Shown: positions 53,510 through 63,310 of the stretch, piece after piece | Layout of the letters: every line of letters begins with the position of its first letter | Numbering within the stretch: the stretch's first letter is position 1 | Source: Ascarosepion bandense | Lineage: Eukaryota; Mollusca; Cephalopoda; Sepiida; Sepiidae | Assembly (NCBI GenBank): GCA_037127315.1 | Contig: JBBBDQ010001269.1 | Location: forward strand, 1,925,001-1,989,000 | Length of the DNA: 64,000 nucleotides | Reading direction: 5' to 3' | Program-made: the position numbers and the translations under genes | The notes under the pieces: generated by a model | The model's database searches: none | Told to the model about the DNA's origin: nothing | What the model saw: only the letters and a program-made list of their open reading frames with translations

Positions 53510-53592
53510 CTGACAAGTCGACCAAGGCGAGATTCGAACTTGGGCCTCATGGTCAAAACATCTTCAACTACTCGGGCACGTACCTATTTGTG
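53510..53592 (-). mobile_element. tRNA-like SINE head, different family
   Basis: On the minus strand GTACGTGCCCGAGTAGTTGA is a good A box (TGCCCGAGTAG), and 33 bp later AAGTTCGAATCTCGCCTTGG is a canonical B box. The stretch does not fold into a full tRNA, and AT-rich sequence with CATTAAATAAATC follows, so SINE head is more likely than a tRNA gene. Confidence 0.65.
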
Positions 53593-53877
53593 AATGTGGA
53601 TACTGATTTATTTAATGTTCAACAAATAAAAGATAATTCATTTCGCTATCAACCTTTATCTTTCTCTTGCTTCATATCACCATCCAAATAAACCTCAACA
53701 AACCTAGACAGGTCACAGATATCCAGAACAAATCACAAACTAATTATCGATGCTCTTAATAAAGGCTTTCATTAATGGTGATAAATTACCATTTCTATTT
53801 GCATCTGTTATTCCTAGTAACATGTTTCATTTATTTTATTGAATCCGTTTTTATGGGATATTAATATAGCTTTGGGA

Positions 53878-54150
53878 TATGCGTTGTGGTGCAGTGGATA
53901 TCGGCTCGGAATGAGAAATCAGAGAGCCTGGTTCGATTTTTAGTTGAATTCACTTGTGTGCAAATACTCTTGAGAAAGGCATTCATCCGTTTCTTTCTTC
54001 AAGTTATGGATTAAACAACAGAGCATATTTAGTTTTATATTTTTGGTTGTTAATCAGCTTACCGCTGAAAATAATGACGACCTACTACGGGAAACTCCTC
54101 TGCCCAGTCAGTCATATCTTTTTCAAGACATGATCGCCCAATGTAGTTTT
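53878..54150 (+). mobile_element. tRNA-derived SINE (hairpin-tail family)
   Basis: ATGCGTTGTGGTGCAGTGGA, ATCGGCTCGGAATGAGAAAT, CCTGGTTCGATTTTTAGTTG (B box), TTCACTTGTGTGCAAATACT, and tail CCCAGTCAGTCATATCTTTT-TCAAGACATGATCGCCCAA, with the hairpin weakened by changes. It directly precedes an RTE-like fragment. Confidence 0.87.
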
Positions 54151-54154
54151 TTTT

Positions 54155-54660
54155 TAAAAAGGGAAGCAAAAAGGAACTTAACATCAGCAAGAAGCATTTG
54201 AAATTTCTGGGGCACGTAATGAGAGAAGAGGACTTTGAAAATTTAATACACGCGGGACATATTTAGGGAAAGAGGTTCGATACTCGCGGAACATATTTAG
54301 GGAAAGAGGTTCGATACTCGCGGAACATATTTAGGGAAAGAGGTTCGATACTCGCGGAACATATTTGGGAAAGAGGTTCGATACTCGCGGAACATATTTA
54401 GGGAAAGAGGTTCGATACTCGCGGAACATATTTAGGGAAAGAGGTTCGATACTCGCGGAACATATTTAGGGAAAGAGGTTCGATACTCGCGGAACATATT
54501 TAGGGAAAGAGGTTCGATACTCGCGGAACATATTTAGGGAAAGAGGTTCGATACTCGCGGAACATATTTAGGGAAAGAGGTTCGATACTCGCGGAACATA
54601 TTTAGGGAAAGATGTTCAGACGAAGCAACTGCGTAAAATATTTAATAGTTTTCAGTAATT
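54155..54660 (+). mobile_element. RTE-like LINE fragment carrying a minisatellite
   Basis: KRNLTSARSI-like and, in frame, LKFLGHVMREEDFENLIHAG (with small changes) match LKFLRHAMRKEGLENLILTG at 58250-58315. The frame then enters the 34-bp array. After the array GAAGCAACTGCGTAAAATATTTAATAG resumes the LINE 3' sequence (GAAGGCAGCGGATAACAAAT at 58336). Confidence 0.8.
54257..54610 (+). repeat. 34-bp minisatellite (~10.4 units) inside RTE-like LINE
   Basis: Unit ACATATTTAGGGAAAGAGGT then TCGATACTCGCGGA. Units are practically identical, apart from one 33-bp unit near 54359. The unit matches the LINE segment encoding GQIEGKRDRGRQR (for example 58312-58345), and the LINE is continuous on both sides. 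High identity means recent amplification. Confidence 0.92.
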
Positions 54661-54905
54661 GAATTGTAAAAATGGGTTTGGGAGAAATAAAGAAAAATCA
54701 TTAAAAAGAAGAGGAAGATGTGGAAGATTTGAAGTCAATTCACATAAAAGAAGGAAGTGTGGTTTTTAATCTACTCCGTTATAACGCAACAGAAAAAAAT
54801 GAGTAAACATCTACGAGTTGTTAGCATTCAATACAGACATTATACAGAAATCTTAAGCTTTAGAAATGATTTATATTAAATCCATAATCGGAATGTAAAG
54901 GTGTG
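54661..54905. other. Unassigned stretch
   Basis: Possibly the end of the LINE 3' region near 54660-54760; nothing distinct beyond that. Confidence 0.3.
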
Positions 54906-54911
54906 AAGTTT

Positions 54912-54912
54912 A

Positions 54913-54977
<65 letters not shown>
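54912..54977. repeat. (TG)n microsatellite
   Basis: About 32 TG units without interruption. Confidence 0.93.
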
Positions 54978-54979
<2 letters not shown>

Positions 54980-55780
54980 TTTTTATTGTTTGCAATAATT
55001 TGTCCGTAGAGCTGATCTTGTTCGGAAAAAATAACAGCTAAAATGAAACTCACCTTTTTGTTTATTTATGCGGTATTTTCAGAGATATTTCTGATTTTTT
55101 GATCGTTACGACACAGTCGATAATCATTTAGCGTTTGTCTTAACTCTTTTGGATTATTTTTATGACTTTTTTTCTAGTTTCTCTTTTCTGTCGGTTTTCA
55201 TAAGTCATTATCAAAGATTGATTTATCTTTTCCGGGCTCATCATTGTTAATTATCGCTTTCAATATCCTTTTTAAATATTTCTTCAGACATGATGATTCT
55301 GCATTCTCTGACTCTTTATCGTTTTATTTTCATGGATCTTTCTTCCAGTACCGCTTTTTCTTGAATCGTTTTCCCTTTTCTTATATGTGTGTGCGTGTAA
55401 CCTATTTAATCTGACGTATTAAAGCAAAAGCAAAAGCAAAAATGATCTGTCTAATGCAATGAAAATAAAACATATCAAGCCTCAGGTTTCACCTACCGGG
55501 TTGCGAGTAGGCTCTAAAATGCTACATAGGGAGACACACGAAAATATTACGAATCTCTCAGTATTGTTCAGTTAATATCCTTTTACAAACAGAATTTGAG
55601 AAAAAAAAAGGAGAAAACATTTCGTGAGGAGCATTTCGTAAAATAACAATCATCCGAGAATCAATAGAATTAAATAACCAAAGAGTTAGATCAATTGCTC
55701 ACGGTTTTAGATTCGAGTCTAACAATACATCAGTTATCGTTTATATAACCCTTTGTACACTGGCAAAAGTCTATTTCTAT
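54978..55780. other. Unassigned stretch
   Basis: T-rich sequence with AAAGCAAAAGCAAAAGCAAA at 55420-55441. No gene or transposon recognised. Confidence 0.35.
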
Positions 55781-55782
55781 AT

Positions 55783-56010
55783 CGTATTGAATACACCGGT
55801 TCTTGTCTGATCACCGAAGTTGAAGCAACATCGTGCCTGGTCAGTAATTAGACGGGTGACCATTTTGGAATACCAGGTGCTGTAAACGTAAGGACCAAGA
55901 ATGGTCCACCGGTCCTCCAGGCTTGGGGCTTGTCCCATAAAAACAAGTTTCTTACGGAAACAGTAAGAAAAAGTTGCTGCCCTGCACACCACTGGGTGTA
56001 ACGGATGATC
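55783..56010 (+). mobile_element. 5S-rRNA-headed SINE
   Basis: The head (55783-55890) reads GTATTGAATACACCGGTTCT, TGATCACCGAAGTTGAAGCA, GCCTGGTCAGTAATTAGACG, GGTGACCATTTTGGAATACC and AGGTGCTGTAAACG, clearly 5S rRNA. The tail (55920-56005) reads GGCTTGTCCCATAAAAACAA, TTACGGAAACAGTAAG, GCTGCCCTGCACACCACTGG and GTGTAA. The same tail is attached to a tRNA-like head at 60945. No poly(A) is seen. Confidence 0.85.
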
Positions 56011-56700
56011 GATCGACATTGGCAATATGAATAAAAATATCAGATTTCATGGTAACATTTTATCGGTTTAAAAAAGATTTCGTGAGAAACAAGGAAAAAC
56101 GTACAGGAGTGTTATGTAATATCAGTTCTTCTAAAAGAGAGTGAATGCAGGAAAATCTCTACACAGATAAAGAAAAGATCTGAAGCAAGGGTTTGAATTT
56201 TGCTTAACGGCATATCAACGCCTCTGTGGGTTATTTAATGTCAAAATGGTGGGTTTTTAAAGTAGTTTTTGTTTTAATGTTCGGTTATAGTGAGAAGATT
56301 GATTTAGTCAGATGTTTTTAATCTTTTTTTATTTTATGTCTTCTAGTTTTGTATTCAAAAATGTTTTGCTGCGAATAATTTTTTTTCGAAATGTGTTGTG
56401 GTAATACACTTTTTTTCAAAAGTACATATTTTTCAATAAAAGTTTATTTTTATGTATATATTTCTATAAAAGTGTATTTTTATACTTTCATAGTTTTTGA
56501 CCCCAGTTTGGGGGTTAATTAACTTGAACCATAACAGGTACTACCACTCTGGGTCAGAGTGGATCTGGGACAACAGAAATTAAGAAGTGGTTCGATGCTC
56601 CTCACAACCTCCCAATCAGAGGCCTTGCTGCAGGGAGCTGTTTACCGTCATGCCCAGGATTAAATCTGAAGCAAAATAAACAGTATTCTAAACGAAGATG
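56011..56700. other. Unassigned stretch
   Basis: AT-rich. Near 56530-56660 a GC-richer patch (CACTCTGGGTCAGAGTGGAT, a short palindrome; CTTGCTGCAGGGAGCTG) has no identified partner. Confidence 0.35.
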
Positions 56701-57105
56701 TTATGAATGGAGAAGTTTCTAGGATTTAGAAAAAGAAACACGAGGAAGAGTCAGGGTATGGAAAAAGAAACATGAGGAAGAGTCAGGATATGGAAAAAGA
56801 AACATGAGGAAGAGTCAGGATATGGAAAAAGAAACATGAGGAAGAGTCAGGATATGGAAAAAGAAACATGAGGAAGAGTCAGGACATGGAAAAAGAAACA
56901 TGAGGAAGAGTCAGGATATGGAAAAAGAAACATGAGGAAGAGTCAGGATATGGAAAAAGAAACATGAGGAAGAGTCAGGATATGGAAAAAGAAACACGAG
57001 AAAGAGTCAGTTGAAATTAGTAGAGGAAAGATGGCTTAGAAAATCTGATAGCTACAGGAATGATTAAAGGCAAAAGGGACAGATGAAAATAACTCATCGT
57101 CTACC
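56701..57105 (+). mobile_element. RTE-like LINE fragment carrying a second minisatellite
   Basis: Downstream of the array, GAGGAAAGATGGCTTAGAAA, ATCTGATAGCTACAGG and GGCAAAAGGGACAGATGA align with the LINE region GAGGAAGGAGGGCTTGGAGA, ACCTGATACTGACAGG at 58275-58313. A few codons are deleted just after the array. Confidence 0.7.
56730..57010 (+). repeat. 32-bp minisatellite (~8.8 units)
   Basis: Unit AAAAAGAAACATGAGGAAGA then GTCAGGATATGG. First and last units have ACACGAG instead of ACATGAG. The unit resembles the LINE segment AAAAGGAAA...ATCAGGAAGAGACAG (58217-58250), and LINE sequence continues after it. Derivation from the LINE is likely but less exact than for the 54257 array. Confidence 0.9.
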
Positions 57106-57639
57106 TTGCACGCTTGAGTGAATAGATGGCAGAACAGGGTTTAGGAATGATAACGAAATAACAAAATTTATTAAAAGCTAAAAAGAACCGGAAATTGTGG
57201 TAAGCCATGATAACAAAAGTCTTAAAGGAACATGGTCCACAGAAGAATGAGAAGATGAAGTCGATGAAAAAGAACAACAAATTTGTATTTCTGGGGTTTA
57301 AATTTAAATTTTCTGCCATGAAAGGAAAAATATTCCAGGAAACCTAAAAACTATTTAGAGAAGTAATTGAGTAATTTTGCTTTCAGTTCGGAACAAATCA
57401 GAGTAAGTGTATTAAGCATGCGCAAAGTAAATAAGTCGTCATTTCGACATTGTGTATTGGGAAAGATTGTGTATTGAATCATCTCTGCACCCGCAGACAA
57501 ATTCTGCGTTATTTACTCGTCCCTGGCAGGGTACTTTCTAAACAGTGCAGCTATCAGAACGTTAAACATCCATTTCATTTGTACGCCAGTTAATTCTGTT
57601 ACTTTCTCTCATTTAATTATTCTTACCATGTCGTGGATA
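57106..57639. other. Unassigned stretch
   Basis: No recognised gene or repeat. A 72-codon minus frame has no domain. Confidence 0.35.
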
Positions 57640-58541
57640 AGAATAACGAGAATAAGGTGACACTCATAGAGGCATATCTCGGGAAAGTGTAGTGACTTTA
57701 GTAAAGATTTTCAAGACGACTAATGCCTTCAGACACGGAAAGAAAACTACAAGCCCTCCTACAGAAGGCAGCTGTGGAGTGTGACAAAAAAGGATACAAA
57801 TAAACTTTAAGAGAACTGAATGCATGGTCATCAGCAAAAAGTGTAACCCAAAATGCCAAATACAGGTGGGGGATACCAGAATCAAGCAAGTACAAAAATT
57901 TAAATACCTAGGAAGTTTTCTAACAGGAGATGTAAAGTGCGACACAGAGATCCGAAGGCGAATTGGCATGGCAAAGGACGCGTTCCAGAAGCTGAATGAA
58001 GTACTAAGACACAGGGAAATTTCACTAGGAACAAAGAAATGAATCCTGGATTGCTATGTTATGTCAGTTCTTCAATCCCTCAGTGAATGCTGGACAATAT
58101 CATCGAAAATGAGGACAAAACTGGAAGCAGCGGAAATGTGGTATTACAGAAGGATGTTGCGGATATCGTGGACCGAACATGCGAGCAACGATGAGGTGTT
58201 GGGAAGAATTGCAATGAAAAGGAAATTCATAGTGAGCATCAGGAAGAGACAGCTGAAGTTCCTGAGACATGCAATGAGGAAGGAGGGCTTGGAGAACCTG
58301 ATACTGACAGGTTAGATAAAAAGAAAAAGAGACAGAGGAAGGCAGCGGATAACAAATTTGCAGGACCTGATCAGGTGGATAACGGCACGGGTGTTGCGAG
58401 GTGTAACAGAAGCAAACATACTAAGAGCCACCAGGGATAGGGAGACGTGGAGAACCATGATCGCCTACGTTCCGAAGAGACAGGGCACATAGAAGAAGAA
58501 GAAGAAGAAGAAGAAGAAGAAGAAGAAGAAGAAGAAGAATA
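57640..58541 (+). mobile_element. RTE-like LINE ('KKK-tail' family), longest copy, 5'-truncated
   Basis: MPSDTERKLQALLQKAAVEC (about 57724), then MVISKKCNPKCQIQVGDTRI and KQVQKFKYLGSFLTGDVKCD (57824-57940), EIRRRIGMAKDAFQKLNEVL, DCYVMSVLQSLSECWTISSK (58050), WYYRRMLRISWTEHASNDEV (58138), SIRKRQLKFLRHAMRKEGLE (58232) and IAYVPKRQGT (58460). This is the RT thumb and C-terminal region. It ends in (GAA)n at 58496-58541. Single stops at 58040 and 58315 break it. It is the reference for the fragments at 17100, 37195, 39688, 41262, 54155 and 56701. Confidence 0.88.
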
Positions 58542-58617
58542 TCTCATTCTCCTACGTCAACTATTTTAACATCTAACTATATTTATAACAGGTGGTATTT
58601 TAGCGATTTACACCGTT

Positions 58618-58715
58618 TCATTTTTTGGACTGTTGTTCTCATCATCACTGTCAAATGCATCATGTTTTGGCCGATGTATGCTCCGTCCGTTTTCAGGTAG
58701 ATCCAATTTTTGGAT
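58618..58715 (+). mobile_element. PLE terminal fragment
   Basis: TTTTTTGGACTGTTGTTCTC, ATGCTCCGTCCGTTTTCAGG and GATCCAATTTTTGG match the terminal block at 16695-16800 and 8925-9060. The minus strand has CTGAAAAC...CCAAAACAT in place of CTGAWGA...GAAACGT, a decayed hammerhead-like site. Confidence 0.6.
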
Positions 58716-59146
58716 GAAAAACGTTTACCGTATTTAACGGCGAATACGACGCACCCATTTTCAACAGGGCAAATAAAAAAAGTAGTATTTAATAAATTTA
58801 GTAATATTATTAGTCAATGGTACAGCCTCGGCTATATTTATGAGGTATGATTTCGGTGAATCAAGCCATGATTACAATTAAACGAAACATAATAAGAAAG
58901 ACGAACACGAGCCTATAAAAATCTTTTTAAATAGAAAGTTATGAAAACAAAATAAAAATCAATCATTTATTACAACTTAGCAAAACAGTACAATTACCAT
59001 TAAAATTGTATTCATTTTCAAATCCATAAAATTAATCATCTTTGTTATAAAAACGCTGACACTCATTTTCAATACTACAATCATAGCCGTTAAATTACGT
59101 GTCATGCGAAACAAATTAATCATATTAAACGTGATGAAATTGATTT
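58716..59146. other. Unassigned stretch
   Basis: AT-rich, no recognised feature. Confidence 0.35.
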
Positions 59147-60371
59147 TTTTATCACCCCGAGTAAGACGGTAACGTCACTGATGTGCAGATGGCTACATAA
59201 AAGTAAAAAGATTAGTTAGGAGGAGACTAAAGAGAAAGACGAACCAATTAAAAAGCAGTAACGGCAGAATGCAAATATAGGTGTGATGACAGTTGCAAAG
59301 GTGAAAGAAAAGAATATACAGGGGGGTGTAGAAAAAACTAGTCAAGTGGTTAAAAGATGAGTATTAACATTGCATTTAAATTCCTGGAGATATGGAGCGA
59401 GTTCCACAGGAGGAGGTGGCGAGAAAAGAAGCCGCAGGAGCTGAATTGTCGTCTGCATTTGGTTGATCTAACTGTGAATGGGTGAGACCCAGTTGCCAGT
59501 CTGGTTGCACGAGTAAACATCTGTTGCAGGGACACCAATGACTTAAGTTCGTCGGAGCAGAAGCCATGAGAAGTATTTATAGAAGAGACAGAAGGAAGCC
59601 ACATCCCGTCGGTGGGAAAGTGGCTGGAGTCGAGTCGCCAAGTCGGTACCTATCATATTACTGATTGTCTTTTGGAGCCTGTCAAGAATACTGAGATGAA
59701 CAGCGGGAGCGCCTGACCATATATGACAGCAGTACTCTATGCATTGACGGATGGTTGATTTGTATATATGCAGGATGGATTCAGGCGGAAAAAACACCCT
59801 GGCCCGATACAGTGACACAACCTTTCTAGCAGTGGATTTAGCTATTGATTCAATGTAATGGTTCTACTTGAGAACGGGAGATAGGGTTAGGCCGAGGAGG
59901 CGCAGTATATTGCTCTTGGGGAGACTCGCTTGGTCCATGCTTATGAGAGGCAGGAGATGTTGCCTGTGATGACTGACAGGCAGCAACTTTGTCTTAGACG
60001 CATTGAAATTTACAAGCCACTTCTTACCCTAATCTACTACAGAATGTAGATCCCTCTCAAGAGCAGCAGTGACGTTATGTTTGTCCGCCACGCCGGATTT
60101 CTTAGTGATGGGGGAGTAAATTGTGAGATCATCTGCGTAGATTCCTACTTGTCACTTGATCTCGTCTGGGAGATCAATTATGAAAATAAGGATGAGCGTC
60201 AAACCTAGAATAGAGCCCTGAGGGACACTAACCTTTGTACAGTAGGATGTGGAGGCATGGCCATTCAAGACGATCTTCATTATGCGTTTATATAGAAAAG
60301 ACTGGATCAGATCAAGCAAGCGTCCAGTAATACCGTAACTCCGTAGCTTGCATAGAAGGCCAGCGTGCCAA
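59147..60371 (-). mobile_element. Jockey/I-like LINE, 5'-truncated, moderately decayed
   Basis: Close relative of the 21-24 kb LINE. From 60371 to 59147 on the minus strand it covers the second half of the RT (including the region of IYADD, here damaged: DDLTIYS near 60135), HLWSGAP-type EYCCHIWSGAPAVHLSILDR, TDLATRLQPLSHRRDVASFC, FTRATRLATGSHPFTVRSTK and the 3' UTR with GATGTGCAGATGG. Several stops. A 20-bp loss removes part of RLWNSLPYSCF. Confidence 0.88.
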
Positions 60372-60940
60372 TATAATGAATATCTAAAAATATTTTTAGC
60401 AAAAAATGTGTGTTTTATTAGCCGCCAAATACGTTAGTTATATATATTTACCATAAAAAGTAAAACATTCGAGTGTGACTTCACCGAAGAGAGTCGAACT
60501 TTGAAAAACAGGAAATAAGCTTTATGTACAGACAAATGTATATTTTAGTTGTTGTCGATTAAGATAATATTCTTTTTCTTTTCTGACAAATGTCGAGGAT
60601 AGAGGAAATGCTAAAAAACGCTTGCCGATAAAAAATATTCCCGGATGTTATACAAGTTTATTAGTCTATTAAATGGATACTCCAAAATATTGTACATTTA
60701 TATTACCAATCTTTGCTAGATCAGTACGATTAGGTATTGAGTTCTATCCTTACTGACTGCTCCACACTTTCACCCTTGTATCACATCGAAGCTACGGTCA
60801 GTTAATATGTTGCAATAAGTAAGTTCTTTTCTTTTTTTTAAACAAGCACAATTAAAATATATATTTGCCTTTCCATAGATCTTGTTTCCTACTCTTCAAG
60901 TTTTATCAAATTAAAACTATGGTTATTTGCAAATAGGGTA
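60372..60940. other. Unassigned stretch
   Basis: AT-rich with no recognised feature. Confidence 0.35.
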
Positions 60941-60944
60941 CCTC

Positions 60945-61165
60945 GGGGTGGTGTAATGGTTAGCAAGCTCGTCTCGCTCGAATCATTATAACTGAATAGT
61001 GAGTTTGATCTCATTGGGTACCCTACGCTTAGAAAATCACCTTCATCGAGGTTTGGTGTTTAGGCGCAGGGCTAACGACCCTGTTCCATAAAAAACAGTT
61101 TGTTACAGAAACAGCAAAAACGCTGCCCTACACACCATTAGGTGTAAGGAAAAGTTTTAGTTGCA
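60945..61165 (+). mobile_element. tRNA-headed SINE sharing the 5S-SINE tail
   Basis: Head GGGGTGGTGTAATGGTTAGC is an excellent A box and GAGTTTGATCTCATTGGGTA a fair B box. The tail CCCTGTTCCATAAAAAACAG, TTGTTACAGAAACAGCAAAA, CGCTGCCCTACACACCATTA and GGTGTAA matches 55925-56000. A head swap on a shared tail domain is the simplest reading. Confidence 0.8.
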
Positions 61166-61396
61166 AATAAATAAACAGGTGAAGACAATTCTTTAATTAA
61201 CCAAACGCCAATGACATTTAAAAACCAAATTTGTATTTAGACTAACCGATCAGCAGCTGGTATCTGCTGTTATCTGCTGTATTGACATTTTTTATCAATT
61301 CGAAAATTGACTTTTGCCATAAAACATGAAAGATTTTGTTATGGAAGTAGAAATTATAACTGATTAATAATTTGGGCATAATATACAATTTGTTAA
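61166..61396. other. Unassigned stretch
   Basis: No recognised feature apart from a small tandem duplication CTGCTGTTAT/CTGCTGTATT near 61265-61283. Confidence 0.35.
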
Positions 61397-61690
61397 TCAA
61401 AATTCCAATTCTCTTCCAAACGATTGCTTCCCCGACGGCTACAATCTCCAGGAGTTTAAATGTAAGGTCAATAGACACCTCCTAACACACTAACCTGCTC
61501 CCATTCTATCAAACACTCTTCCCATCTACCCAACCCTCATCCTTGGTATCCTTACTCATCTGTCACCTTCCTCCTGACATTCCCTATGTCTAACCACTCC
61601 TTCTCTTTACCTTCCCCTATGTAGCCCCATGCGCAATAGTGTCAGTGGAATGCCTTGCTTGGGGTGAGATGATTAAACAAAAAAAAATGC
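61397..61690 (+). mobile_element. Jockey/I-like LINE subfamily 3, 3' end, young
   Basis: Starts inside TTCTCTTCCAAACGATTGCT and runs through the stop and 3' UTR to GGGGTGAGATGATTAAACAA and A tract. Nearly identical to 51610-51897. Confidence 0.88.
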
Positions 61691-61699
61691 AAGTGGCTA

Positions 61700-61815
61700 C
61701 TGGGAATGAATGACAAAAAAATCCTAAGCAGGAAACAAGGAATAAACCTCTCCTCCTGTTCAAATGACCGAGAACGAAAGTGAGTCCAATAATAGATGAA
61801 TCTATCTACTCCTCT
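61700..61815 (-). mobile_element. LINE 5' UTR remnant, opposite orientation
   Basis: AAACAAGGAATAAACCTCTC, CTGTTCAA and GAATCTATCTACTCCTCTTT match the reversed 5' UTR of the large LINE at 24650-24730. Here it abuts the 3' end of a plus-strand LINE, so the two lie in opposite orientation. Confidence 0.65.
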
Positions 61816-62129
61816 TTGGTATAAGAGACATCACCCACATGATTGCTGATATGAAGGGCCCTCTAGGTTGGCAAGAAATTTCGTTAAGCGGATCTGGCAC
61901 TTTCAGCAAATTTGAGTGGGAAGAAACTATCGAAAGCATCTACCTGCGCTCCAGTGTTGTCCGTCGATTGTGCAAGTTGTTTTAAGACTAAATTGTTCGC
62001 ATACTGGACAGAAAGCCCTTCGTCGTGAGAGCTATACAGGGTACGATGGACCAATTGTCATCTAAATTACACAAAAATGAAAATAACACCCATTTTAACA
62101 AATATATCTACAAAATATCTTGAAATACT
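61816..62129. other. Unassigned stretch, probably the 3' end of the mariner-like element
   Basis: Follows the transposase stop. ACACAAAAATGAAAATAACA near 62070 could be a terminal repeat, but its partner was not found. Confidence 0.3.
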
Positions 62130-63310
62130 AAAGAGTAAATTTATTCAATAAAATCACCAATGAATTCAGCCTTGGCATCCAGAAGATTTTGGAATCTCCG
62201 CCATCTCTTCTAGACGGTCTCTTTGATTAATTTTGGGAAAGCTGAAATAATGTTTGCCTTCAGTTCGTTTTTATGTTGCATAAGTATAGCCCGGCGTTGC
62301 TCGGGTGTAATGAAAGCTTTAAAACTAATCCATGGTCCTGGTGCTCAGACTCATTGGACGTTGGCACGAAAGACTAAAAAACAATAGTTGTTTCTAGTTA
62401 AAGCGAAACTGTAGACTGAAAGAAAAATGAATGGATGTAAGTCAAATTTTGATTTGCTGGTATCGATATCAAATAAGATTTTTCGTCTTAAACTGAATTT
62501 TGAATGCTAAATAAGTCCTCTGAGTAAATGCTATCATGGCTGAGACTAAGAACTACAATTATACCTACTTAGAGCCAAACCCGAAGCAAAAATTAAAATA
62601 AAAGGGCTGAAAAAGATACAGACATACAGGCAGATAAAGAAACGCACACACACACACACACACACACACAGACATCTTGCCTTTTCTATATATATATATA
62701 TATATATATATTATCGATTTTCTGCACTATTGTAAGAACTGCAACATTGAAACTTCTGAATATCGTTTCTTATGGCTTTGTCTATAAGTGTATCTAATTT
62801 GATTAAAATCGGACCACTCCTTCTATAACACGATCTTTTCGATTATCGATTTTCGATATTTATAGGGGATACCTCGACACAAAATCTATCTAAGAACATT
62901 CGCAGACGCTTATTGTACAACTGTGTAAATTTTCAAGAAAATCGGTTCAGCCGTTTTGGAGTCTATAGTTAACGGACACACACACACACAGACTCACAGA
63001 CACATACATACACAGACAAAATTCCATTTATAAATATGTTTAGATGAGTTTTGTTAGTCTCTCGTTCAACGATATAATGCACTTACTAATCAAGGGTGCT
63101 GCAGTCTGGAGATTTAGGTAACCAGATGTAAGATGTGATCTGGCCGCAGTCATTGTCTCACATGACTGGGTTCTCTTGTTTGTGTGGCATGGTGCAGAGT
63201 CTTGTGGCTAGGCGTAGGTCTTCTAGCTGCTACACTCCTGACCCAGAGCAGCATTACGCACTTGATGAAGGACACCGTGTTGAGTCTGAGACCCTTACGA
63301 ACAAATTATT
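62130..63310 (-). mobile_element. mariner-like (IS630 superfamily) transposase fossil, split
   Basis: On the minus strand QDSAPCHTNKRTQSC (about 63210-63165) carries the second catalytic Asp, then IWLPKSPDCSTLD (63115-63075, third-Asp region normally SPDxNPLDY) and VERETNKT (63070-63048). The frame stops at the 760-bp repeat and resumes at 62275 with HKNELKANIISAFPKLIKET and RWRRFQNLLDAKAEFIGDF then IE, ending near 62137. This gives a neat before/after picture of the insertion. N-terminal parts above 63310 could not be followed. Confidence 0.82.
62283..63046 (+). mobile_element. 760-bp 'GTTTAGAT' repeat, full copy 2, inserted in transposase
   Basis: Starts TAGCCCGGCGTTGCTCGGGT and ends TTTATAAATATGTTTAGAT. 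It lies inside a mariner-like coding sequence, so both ends are fixed within a few bases. Contains (CA)n at 62644-62672, (TA)n at 62687-62711 and a second (CA)n near 62975. No ORF. Confidence 0.85.

Noticed and set aside
53510..53592. Functional tRNA gene on the minus strand
   Set aside because: Both boxes are good but acceptor and anticodon arms do not pair convincingly by eye. tRNA-SINE head preferred; a tRNA covariance search would decide.
54257..57010. CRISPR array
   Set aside because: The 32-36-bp units are directly contiguous with no unique spacers, in a eukaryotic transposon context.
60945..61025. Functional tRNA gene
   Set aside because: The A box is excellent, but the stretch does not give four matching arms and is followed by a SINE tail that also occurs behind a 5S head.
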